This document shows positions 1 to 6,957 of a DNA stretch of 39,820 nt, one piece after another. Made by a program: the position numbers and the translations under genes. The notes beneath the pieces are model-generated. The model did no database searches, was not told where the DNA came from, and worked only from the letters and a program-made list of their open reading frames with translations. How positions within the stretch are numbered: the stretch's first letter is position 1; each line of letters opens with the position of its first letter. This DNA is from Acidobacteriota bacterium. Its GTDB lineage: Bacteria > Acidobacteriota > Thermoanaerobaculia > Thermoanaerobaculales > Thermoanaerobaculaceae. Location: NCBI GenBank assembly GCA_003133645.1, contig PKYI01000011.1:1-39820 (forward strand), written 5' to 3'.

Positions 1-3000
1 CTGACGCTCTGGCCTTCGGCGGTGGTGGCCCGCTGCGAGGCCGCGCCGCCGACGCCGCCGTAGGTGTAGGTCTCCACCACCTGATTATCCACCCCCGAGA
101 TCCAGTTGTGCCGGGTCGCCGTGCGCAGCTTGCCGTTGGCGTAATCCCCAAGGCCGTTGGCGGTGGCGTACGCGAGGTCGATCAGGGAGTTGCCGCTGGT
201 GATCTTGACGTTCGTCAGGCGCTCCGCCCGGTCGTAGGTGTAGCTCCGGTTGTTGGGACCGTCGGTGATCGCCCCGACGTGGCCGCGAGAGTCGTAGCTC
301 GAGTAGGTTACGCTCCCGTTGCCCGAAGTGCCCTTTTCCGGCAGCTGCTCGGTGGTGAGGAAGCCGCGGTTGTCGTAGGTGAAGGTGCGTGTCTGGGTCG
401 TCGAGCCGCTGGTCGTGGAGGTCGAGTGCAGGCGGCTGCCGACATCGTACCCGTAGGTTGTCATGACGTTGGCGCCGCCGCTGCCCGAGGGCTCGGTGAG
501 CTGGTAGAGGCGCCCCTGCCGGTCGTAGACCTCGGTCGTGGTGGCCGTCGTCTCGCTCGTCGTGCTGGTCGCGATGCTGACTGTCCGCTGGAGCTGGCGC
601 ACGCCGGTGTACGCCAAGGTGACGGTCTTGCTGTCCGGCAGGGTGATCGTGCTCGGGCGGCCGAACGCGTCGAAGTTCGTGTACTGCGTCTTGCTCATGC
701 CGGTGTCGACGGTACCGTTCGGGTACCACTCCGAGACGGCGGTCGTCCACCCGCTACCGTTGCGGTAGGTCTTCTGCTGGTTCCACGTGCCGTCGGGGAG
801 CTTTTGAGCGGCGAGGTACGGCCGGCCCAGGCCGTCGAAGCGCAACGACGACCGCGACAGGGTGTCGGCGGCACTTGCGCAGGCCGTGGTCGTGCCGTTC
901 GGCTTGGTGCATTCGTCGACATACGCGACATCGATGCCCGACCACGGCGCGTACTGGTGCTCGACGTAGGCACCCTGGCCCGCCGCCGGCTCCTCCCACG
1001 TCAGGCGGGACATGTTGTCGTAGAGGTAGGTCGTAACGATCCCTGCGCTGTCAAGGTTGGCACCGACGAGCCCGGTGTTCGGGTCGATGCCGATGTCCGT
1101 ACCGTTGCTGACGTAGGTGCGGTTGACCAGGTAGAAGCTGAGCGCGTTTCCCGAACCGTCCTTGTACTGCGACGTCTTGAGTGTGCCGTACTGCCAGGTG
1201 TGGTCGATCCGGTACTGGTTGGTAACGGGCAGGGAGAGGGAGCAGAGCGGGGTCGTGGTCGCCACGGCTTGCGTGTCCCCACCGTAGTACTGCTCGCTCG
1301 TGAGGTTGCCGGAGGCGTCGTAGCTGAAGACGCCGACCACGTCGTTGGAGGCCTCCCCCGTGCCGCTCTTCAACGTGCGGCCACGCAGCAACGCGCCTGT
1401 ATTCGCGTCGAAGCAGAACGTCTGCTTGGCATAGATCCCGGCCTCCGATTGCTGCTGGTAGTCGAAGGTGCCGAGCACCCACGCCGAGTTACCGGGCCAG
1501 TTGACCTGCCATGTCGTCAGCGCGGGGTTGAAATCGACGGTCGAGGTGCGGACGTTGCCGCTGGCGAAGGTCCCGGCGGTCGCGGCCAAGCGGAAGTGCC
1601 CGACGAAGTCGAAGCCCGACGACGTGGTGTCCGCGTACGTGCCGGAGTCCTCGTTGTAGACCGTGCGCTGTCCGGCGAGGCGTCGATTAGTTAGGTACCA
1701 GTATTCGGGGCTCGATGGCGTCTGCAGGGTCCCGTACTGGACCAGGTAGTTCGCGTCGGAGTCGTAGGCCACGTACACCGACCGGAGGAGGGTCCGGCTG
1801 CCGCCGGTGCCGTGGTAGAACTGGGTGGAAAGGTACTTGGTGTTCGGGCTGGTCTCGCCGTCGTTCTGGTTCTTGGTGAACGGCAGGCTGTAATCCCAGC
1901 CGTACGGGACGTTTGGGTTCTGGCCGGTGTCAACGCCGTAACACGCCTGGGCGCGGAAGTAGTAGACAGTATCGTCCCCCTTCGGCGAGGTCACGGTCGT
2001 GCGCGCCTCGTTCGGAGCGCCCGCGAGGTTGCGCGTATACGGCGATTCGTGGACGTATGTCCACGTCCCGCTGACGTTCGATCCAACTGGGTCAGACAGG
2101 GTCCTCTGGCAGACCCCCGCCGATTGCTGGATGTCGAGCGGCCACCCGCTCGGCGAGCAGGTGCTCGTCGGCGTGCAGCTGCACAGGCCGCCCGCCGGGT
2201 CCTGGGCCCATCCGGCGTAGCTCCAGGCGATCGTCCCACCGGTAGGAAGCTGGATCTCCTGCAGCGTCCCTGGCAGGTCCATGGGGTTCACACTGCCCGA
2301 GCACCCGGCCACGCCGCAGTCTACCGTCGGCGTGTTGTACCACGCAGTCCCTCCAAAGGTCGCGCAGTTGGAGTTCATGCAGTAGGAGCTGCCGTCGGGC
2401 AGCGAGACCCCCGTCAAAAGCGGCACGCTGACGGTTGTGGGTGCCGGCCGGCAGTACCCCGTCATGTCGTCCTGCTTGCAGCTCCGATGAATTGAGGTGG
2501 TGGTGTAGTGGAACTGGTAGGTCGCGGTGGTGGAGCCGAACGCTGCGACGTTGATGTGGTCGATCTGCGGCCCGAGCAGGCCGCTGGTGACGTAGACGGT
2601 GGTAGTCCGGGTGCCGTCGGAGAGCTGCCAGTTTCCCGAGGGGTAGGTGATGGTGAGGGTGTTGCCGAAGCGGTCGCTGATCTTGGTCAGCGGCGCACCG
2701 ACCACGCAGCCGGTCGTGCAGCACGCGGCGTTGCCGGTGTCGAAATGCTGCACGGTGCCGTCGGAAAACTCGACGTCGCCGCCCAGCACCTTGCCGCAGC
2801 TGTCCACGATGGCGACGAGTCGGAGGTAGGTGTTGTCCCGCGTGTAGTAGATGTTGCATGGCGCAGACGGGGAGCAGGGCGCGGTCGTTCGGTGTTGGGG
2901 GGTCTCCGCGAAGTCGTGCAGGCTCGAGAAGAACGCGTGCTTGCCGCCGTCGGGGCTGGTGTAGATCCAGCTTGGCGAGTCGCTCTGGCCGTAAGGTCCG

Positions 3001-3395
3001 TCGAGCGCGCCCAGGGAGAGCGTCCAGCCGAGACCGGCGTTGACGCCCTTGACCGGATTCGCCACGGTGAGCCAGACGGGGTCGCTCTGCGGTGGCAACG
3101 CACAGCCGCCGCCGGGGTTTGGCGGGTAGAACTGCCGCTGCTGGAAATCCCAGACGGTGGAGTTGTAGTACAGGGTCAACCCGTACGAGAGGTTGCCGCC
3201 GACGTGGTAGGTCTGGCCGATCGGGATGGTCAGGGTGAGGTTGCCGTTGTAGAGGTTGACCGCGTCGATGCCGGAGAGCTGGTACGCTTGGTCGGCGAAG
3301 AACCCACGCTCGAGGTTGGGGTGGTCCTGCGCGGATACCATGCTCCCCGCGGCAATGATGATGCCTGCAACCACAGCGATCCTGGTGTGTGTCAT
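1..3395 (-). CDS. Secreted YD-repeat (Rhs-like) protein, C-terminus beyond the window
   Basis: An open frame of about 1131 codons runs from an ATG at 3395 to the window edge without a stop, so the C-terminal part, including any toxin tip, is not visible. GGAGG lies 6 bases before the ATG. The N-terminus is a signal peptide (MTHTRIAVVAGIIIAAG, cleavage near VSAQD), so the protein is exported. Residues ~30-550 are a Tyr/Gly/Thr-rich shell-like region with several Cys pairs (CCTTGC, CKQD, YCMNSNC). From about residue 700 YD-repeat signatures appear: VFSYDASGNL, TYLYDNMSRL, EVYDRQGRL, FTYDNRGFL, SYTYDRAERL. YD repeats build the hollow beta-cage of Rhs/teneurin-type proteins. The gene lies 32 bp behind the small exported protein at 3428-4084, very probably in one operon. 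Rhs-like is secure; toxin, adhesin or surface role is undecided. Confidence 0.88.
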   Translation of the reverse strand, partial: MTHTRIAVVAGIIIAAGSMVSAQDHPNLERGFFADQAYQLSGIDAVNLYNGNLTLTIPIGQTYHVGGNLSYGLTLYYNSTVWDFQQRQFYPPNPGGGCALPPQSDPVWLTVANPVKGVNAGLGWTLSLGALDGPYGQSDSPSWIYTSPDGGKHAFFSSLHDFAETPQHRTTAPCSPSAPCNIYYTRDNTYLRLVAIVDSCGKVLGGDVEFSDGTVQHFDTGNAACCTTGCVVGAPLTKISDRFGNTLTITYPSGNWQLSDGTRTTTVYVTSGLLGPQIDHINVAAFGSTTATYQFHYTTTSIHRSCKQDDMTGYCRPAPTTVSVPLLTGVSLPDGSSYCMNSNCATFGGTAWYNTPTVDCGVAGCSGSVNPMDLPGTLQEIQLPTGGTIAWSYAGWAQDPAGGLCSCTPTSTCSPSGWPLDIQQSAGVCQRTLSDPVGSNVSGTWTYVHESPYTRNLAGAPNEARTTVTSPKGDDTVYYFRAQACYGVDTGQNPNVPYGWDYSLPFTKNQNDGETSPNTKYLSTQFYHGTGGSRTLLRSVYVAYDSDANYLVQYGTLQTPSSPEYWYLTNRRLAGQRTVYNEDSGTYADTTSSGFDFVGHFRLAATAGTFASGNVRTSTVDFNPALTTWQVNWPGNSAWVLGTFDYQQQSEAGIYAKQTFCFDANTGALLRGRTLKSGTGEASNDVVGVFSYDASGNLTSEQYYGGDTQAVATTTPLCSLSLPVTNQYRIDHTWQYGTLKTSQYKDGSGNALSFYLVNRTYVSNGTDIGIDPNTGLVGANLDSAGIVTTYLYDNMSRLTWEEPAAGQGAYVEHQYAPWSGIDVAYVDECTKPNGTTTACASAADTLSRSSLRFDGLGRPYLAAQKLPDGTWNQQKTYRNGSGWTTAVSEWYPNGTVDTGMSKTQYTNFDAFGRPSTITLPDSKTVTLAYTGVRQLQRTVSIATSTTSETTATTTEVYDRQGRLYQLTEPSGSGGANVMTTYGYDVGSRLHSTSTTSGSTTQTRTFTYDNRGFLTTEQLPEKGTSGNGSVTYSSYDSRGHVGAITDGPNNRSYTYDRAERLTNVKITSGNSLIDLAYATANGLGDYANGKLRTATRHNWISGVDNQVVETYTYGGVGGAASQRATTAEGQSV

Positions 3396-3427
3396 CTCTG
3401 CCTCCGTCGGCTGTCGCGAATCCGGTT

Positions 3428-4084
3428 CTAGTACCGCCCGGACAGTTGCTGGGCGAAGTACTGCATCTGGTCTGGGTCGATCGCCACGACGAGGTCGCCC
3501 GTCCGCAAGGGTCCGGGCGTCGACGGTGCGTCGCCCCAGGGGGTCAGGTCGGCGAAGTTCACCAGCACGCCAGGTGCGTTGGTTGATGCTGGGTCGTTGT
3601 GGCGTACTGTGGCGCGCCAGGCGCCCACACGGGGCCGCACGACGAGCACCTCGAGCTCGTCGTGATCGTCTCGCAGTGAGACGACGCTCGCGCGGTCGGC
3701 GGCGAGCTCGATGCCGGCGGTCGGGAAGGGCACCTGTGTTGCCCACGGGTATGCCTCTGGCGAGGAGGCCACATATGCCCCCGTGCTGACGTCGACCGCG
3801 ATGAAGATCGCCTTGACGGGCACCGCTCGGCCAAGGTCGAGGATGGCCTGGCCGCTTGTGTCGGCGCTGGCGGTAAGGTTCTCCCAGTGCAGGACCTGCG
3901 TGACCCAGCCGGTTCGCTCCCTGGCGAATGCAAACCAGGCGACGCGGCCTGCTGGCGTCATGCCGGTGGCGACCACTTGTGTGTCGCCGATCTTGATGGC
4001 TGGTTGGGTGGTCGCCGCGACCGGTGCGGTCAACATGATGGCTGCGGCGGGAAGGAGTGTGACGAGACTGGCGAGTCGGCGCAT
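3428..4084 (-). CDS. Small exported protein of unknown function, upstream partner of the Rhs-like gene
   Basis: 218 residues. The start is an ATG at 4084 with GAGGAGGG 7 bases upstream. Residues 1-24 form a signal peptide (MRRLASLVTLLPAAAIMLTA, then PVAATTQ). The mature part looks beta-rich (DTQVVATGMTP, GRVAWFAFARER, VKAIFIAVDVSTG, DELEVLVVRPRVGAWRATV) and ends MQYFAQQLSGRY with no membrane anchor. I do not recognise a family. It is the first gene behind the promoter at 4199-4227 and is followed 32 bp later by the Rhs-like gene, so the two are probably co-transcribed. A periplasmic or surface accessory or chaperone for the Rhs protein is a guess based only on position. Confidence 0.75.
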   Translation of the reverse strand: MRRLASLVTLLPAAAIMLTAPVAATTQPAIKIGDTQVVATGMTPAGRVAWFAFARERTGWVTQVLHWENLTASADTSGQAILDLGRAVPVKAIFIAVDVSTGAYVASSPEAYPWATQVPFPTAGIELAADRASVVSLRDDHDELEVLVVRPRVGAWRATVRHNDPASTNAPGVLVNFADLTPWGDAPSTPGPLRTGDLVVAIDPDQMQYFAQQLSGRY

Positions 4085-4198
4085 TGCTGGTCCCTCCTCG
4101 GGTGTTACGCTTGTTCACAGCTAGACTGCTTATAACACCCTCGTTGCAACGTCCTTGCCTGAGGACAGCATCGCGAATTCGTTGGTGTTCTCATAAAC

Positions 4199-4227
4199 AA
4201 TGTACAAACCGGGTCCAAACTTGTCAA
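4199..4227 (-). promoter_or_regulatory. Strong sigma70-type promoter of the exported-protein/Rhs operon
   Basis: On the minus strand there is a perfect -35 TTGACA (4222-4227), a 17-base spacer and a -10 TACATT (4199-4204, 4 of 6 consensus). The predicted start near 4192 leaves an untranslated leader of about 108 bases before the ATG at 4084. Confidence 0.75.
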
Positions 4228-4242
4228 GTGATGCGCATCACT
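4227..4242. promoter_or_regulatory. 16-bp perfect palindrome abutting the -35 box (candidate operator)
   Basis: AGTGATGCGCATCACT is its own reverse complement. Its last base overlaps the first T of the minus-strand TTGACA, the usual place for a dimeric activator or repressor. No regulator gene is adjacent and the binding protein is unknown. Confidence 0.5.
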
Positions 4243-4358
4243 ACCCCGGCGCTGTTGGTGGGTTCCTCCCCGCGTGAGCGTGGGGTCGGTCGGCGGCCAG
4301 TCAGCGACCCGACGCCACGTCGGTGCGTCAGGTTCGTGTGGCGTCTCGCTCCGTGAGG

Positions 4359-4399
4359 CCCCCAGTGGGGGGAGTGGACGGTGGGACCGTCCGTCCCCC
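4359..4399. other. Mutually exclusive hairpins in the intergenic region
   Basis: CCCCC (4359-4363) can pair with the G-run at 4367-4372. The same G-run can instead pair with CCCCC at 4395-4399, closing over a perfect 7-bp stem GGACGGT/ACCGTCC (4376-4382 with 4386-4392, loop GGG). Competing pairings of this kind are seen in attenuators and riboswitches. It lies ~100 bp before the truncated transporter gene at 4501. The rest of 4243-4500 holds nothing else I recognise. Confidence 0.35.
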
Positions 4400-4500
4400 G
4401 TCGCCGGGCGGCACGTGTTGAGCGTCTTTGGGCAATAGGGATTGTTGGCAGCGCTTCTCACACAGGAAGCTTCATATACTTCAAAGTACGGGTGCCACTA

Positions 4501-4644
4501 ATGACTCCAGTCCTGCTCGGGATTTTGCTCGTGATTCTCTTGGCAGGGGTGGGCATTGCTGGTGATGCCGCACTTAAGCTGGCCGGTGCTGGGAGTGGTT
4601 TCCAGGATAGCTGGTTTGGCGTCGGTCTGGCTGTATATGCCGCC
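4501..4644 (+). pseudogene. Truncated small multidrug-resistance/EamA-like membrane protein
   Basis: An ATG at 4501 opens a hydrophobic N-terminus (MTPVLLGILLVILLAGVGIA, then GDAALKLAGAG) followed by SWFGVGLAVYAA. This resembles the first helix, the Gly-Asp-Lys turn and the start of the second helix of small SMR/EamA-like transporters, which normally run on for several more helices. After residue ~48 the similarity stops and the frame continues with non-membrane sequence (QQCTGRIPGAPRNG) to 4719. I read this as a gene cut by a rearrangement near 4644, next to the IS256 remnant. No strong ribosome-binding site is visible. Confidence 0.5.
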
Positions 4645-4879
4645 CAACAGTGCACTGGTCGAATCCCCGGCGCACCGCGAAATGGGTATCAGGTATCCCA
4701 TTTCCTCCATTCCGGGTAGGTTGTCAACGGGCGGGCGCTCGTCACGCGCAAGACGGCGGTATAGGTCATATGTCTCTTCGGCGGCCGAAATCGCCAGGTA
4801 CCGGGCGACACCGGCCCTGCCTGACATCCACCTTCGCGAGCAAGGGCACGCCGGAATCGATTGAATGCGATACCAGGTA
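4645..4879 (-). other. Open stretch of unknown origin between two broken genes
   Basis: The minus strand reads open through here as ...AEETYDLYRRLARDERPPVDN, LPGMEEMGYLIPISR..., which looks protein-like. It has no start of its own and no family I recognise. It joins the end of the transposase remnant to the end of the truncated transporter, so it is probably a fragment carried in by the rearrangement. Confidence 0.25.
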
Positions 4880-5188
4880 GCGATCTGGGTAGTACGTGCC
4901 CTGCCGCACCTTGGGGATCTGCAGCGCGATCGTGCCCGCACGCGTATCCCACGCCCGGTCGCGGTAGCCGTTTCGCTGGTTGATGCGAGCCGGCGACCGC
5001 TCGCCCGAGCTCGCACCGCAGCGAGCGTCGACATCGGGGCTCATCAGCACCCGGCCGAACATCCCGAGCATCTCCCGAACCAGGTCACTGCCATCGTCTT
5101 CCAGCCGCTTGCGCAGCCACCCCAACGGGGTCATGCTTTCCTTGGCCACTCGGCCCTCCTTGGGGGGTGAGGTCTCGCATACCGTCAT
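4880..5188 (-). pseudogene. IS256-family (Mutator) transposase, N-terminal remnant
   Basis: From an ATG at 5188 the minus strand encodes PLGWLRKRLEDDGSDLVREM, then RCGASSGERSPARINQRNGY, RDRAWDTRAGTIALQIPK and RQGTYYPD. These are the conserved N-terminal blocks of IS256-type transposases (GERSPxRxxxRNGYRxRxWDTRxGTIxLxIPKxRxGxYxPD). Similarity ends at about residue 102 of an expected ~400, so the catalytic DDE domain is missing. The frame drifts on to 4766 with unrelated sequence. It is non-functional and marks a past insertion and deletion event. Confidence 0.8.
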
Positions 5189-5289
5189 GCTCCAAGGTTG
5201 GTGCAGTGGCCTTTGTTTCCGCACCGCTCGGCACTCATCTGTCGCGCTGCTGCAGGATAGCCTGCGGGCCACCTTCACCACAGGCCTTG

Positions 5290-5322
5290 GGAAACCCCGT
5301 CGGCTACGCCTCCGGGTTTTCC
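5290..5322. repeat. Imperfect inverted repeat near the transposase remnant
   Basis: GGAAACCCCG (5290-5299) and CGGGTTTTCC (5313-5322) form a 10-bp stem with one mismatch around a 13-base loop (TCGGCTACGCCTC). It lies about 100 bp upstream of the transposase start, so it may be a remnant insertion-sequence end or a small REP-like element. Confidence 0.35.
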
Positions 5323-5379
5323 TCAGCCGACCGCCTCGCCGACGACCAACTTCTCGTATGCCACGTCAGCGGACACTAC

Positions 5380-5407
5380 TTGACAGAGCCCAAAACCGCG
5401 CTATAAT
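5380..5407 (+). promoter_or_regulatory. Consensus sigma70 promoter for the exported protein at 5467
   Basis: TTGACA (5380-5385), a 16-base spacer and TATAAT (5402-5407): both hexamers match consensus exactly. The predicted transcript start near 5414 gives a leader of about 53 bases ending with GGAGAG before the ATG at 5467. Confidence 0.8.
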
Positions 5408-5466
5408 ATTGCTAATAAAGGGTGATTGTGCCCAAGTAAGGCAGAAGCTCGAGAACGGAGAGTCCC

Positions 5467-6810
5467 ATGCGAAGAAGAGTGGCGCGCCACACCTCCCTGA
5501 TGGCAGATGTTCTAACAGTTGTCCTCCTCCTTGTCTTTCTATCAGCCGCTCCCGCTCTGGCCCAGCAGTCGCCAGGATCAAGCCGCCCCGAGACGGTTCC
5601 CTCCGACTACGTGATCACGCCGTTCGGATACTTCCATCCATCGTGTGTTCGAGCTGTTGCGAGCGGAGATAGAGTCTTGGCGGATGGAAGGGTCGAGCAT
5701 ACTGATGGGACAGTTGACGCCGAGGCTCCAGTTTGTCAATATCCCCACTACACTGCTCGTGGGGAGCTCTTCGGCGGGGATCTCGCCCCAGTTGTCGCTG
5801 GCTGGCTCGAAGACGGAACCGCGACGACAGCCACATCGTTTGCCAAACTGAGTGCCACCTGGCCGGTGCCACCGGTGCCGAGCACGGCGTCGGATAACCA
5901 GATCGACTATTTCTTCCCCGGTTTGATGCAGGCGCCGCAAGTCGGGAACATTCTGCAGCCTGTGCTCGCGTGGAATCAAACGGCGTACGTGGGGGATCCG
6001 GGGGCACCCAACGTGTGGAGTATCGCGAGCTGGAACTGCTGCCCGTCCGGAATCAACGTACACAGCACGTTCATGACGGTCAACCCGGGCGACACTATCC
6101 TCGGCACCGTGGTTTCTACTTGTGCCCCGGGGACGATGTCATGCCCGACATGGAACATCACCACCAAGGACCAGTACTCGGGTGTCACGAGCACACTCGC
6201 CAATACCTCGAGCGTTGGACAGACATACGACTTAGCATTCAGCGGCGTACTGGAGGTCTACGGCGTCAAAATCTGCAGCGACTTCCCCGCGAATGGCACG
6301 ATCACGTTTTCGAACGTCGCTCTGTATGATTACAGCTTCAACCTGATCTCCAACCCAGGCTGGTCGTTTGAGAACAGAGTCCAGTCGACATGGACGCCGC
6401 AGTGCAACTACGGAGGACAGACGACGGCGACCCAGACGAAACTCACCTACGGGGTCATTGCCACGGTCTCACCCTCAACTGTTAGCTTTGGTCAACATTA
6501 CGAAACCGACCCGCCGGCCTATGCGACGGTGAGGCTCACCAACAACGGCAGCGCGGCGTTCGGCATCGCCAGTATCGGACAGAACTTGCCTTCCTGGTAT
6601 CTGGTTTCGGGCACGACGTGCGGTTCGACCTTGGGAGCAGGGGCCAGTTGCAACATCACCGTTGAGTTCGATCCGTCCGATGCACCGATCGGAACCGATC
6701 GTGCGACCTTGGTCATCGTGGACACACCCGTCAACACGCAGCAGAACGTTCCCCTCATTGGAATTGTGTCCTGTCGGTACAACTGCAACGGCCCGGTTGG
6801 GGGCTTCTAG
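5467..6810 (+). CDS. Secreted beta-sandwich protein with C-terminal ASPM/SPD-2/Hydin-like domain
   Basis: 447 residues from an ATG at 5467 with GGAGAG just upstream. Residues 1-33 are a signal peptide (VLTVVLLLVFLSAAPALAQQ). Residues ~45-320 form a Trp/Cys-containing domain (ATWPVPPVPS, DYFFPGLMQ, ILQPVLAWNQ, WSIASWNCC, VNPGDTILGTVVST) like a family of secreted bacterial and fungal proteins known to me only as uncharacterised. Residues ~335-440 (ATVSPSTVSFGQHY, AYATVRLTNNGSAAF, GAGASCNITVEFDPS, PLIGIVSC) match the Ig-like ASH/choice-of-anchor pattern. Ten or more Cys suggest disulfides outside the cytoplasm. It has its own very strong promoter and no enzymatic motif that I can identify. Confidence 0.75.
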   Translation: MRRRVARHTSLMADVLTVVLLLVFLSAAPALAQQSPGSSRPETVPSDYVITPFGYFHPSCVRAVASGDRVLADGRVEHTDGTVDAEAPVCQYPHYTARGELFGGDLAPVVAGWLEDGTATTATSFAKLSATWPVPPVPSTASDNQIDYFFPGLMQAPQVGNILQPVLAWNQTAYVGDPGAPNVWSIASWNCCPSGINVHSTFMTVNPGDTILGTVVSTCAPGTMSCPTWNITTKDQYSGVTSTLANTSSVGQTYDLAFSGVLEVYGVKICSDFPANGTITFSNVALYDYSFNLISNPGWSFENRVQSTWTPQCNYGGQTTATQTKLTYGVIATVSPSTVSFGQHYETDPPAYATVRLTNNGSAAFGIASIGQNLPSWYLVSGTTCGSTLGAGASCNITVEFDPSDAPIGTDRATLVIVDTPVNTQQNVPLIGIVSCRYNCNGPVGGF

Positions 6811-6957
6811 CGCGTGGGCCATGGTGCAACGATTCGGAGCCTGGGACGCCGCGTGCCTGCCGCCGTACCAGGTTTCCTTGCGGATGTGTTGCATTTTGGC
6901 GAGTATCCTCGATGCAGGCTGGGCGGCCTAGGATGGGGCCGGAAGGGAGACCTGATA

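Noticed and set aside
108-1694. 528-codon plus-strand frame opposite the Rhs-like gene
   Set aside because: Antisense shadow: Arg/Val/Gly-rich, no start signal, while the minus strand shows a signal peptide and YD repeats.
4260-4291. CRISPR-like unit (CCCCGCGTGAGCGTGGGG)
   Set aside because: It resembles type I-E repeats but occurs once. No second copy, spacers or cas genes are present.
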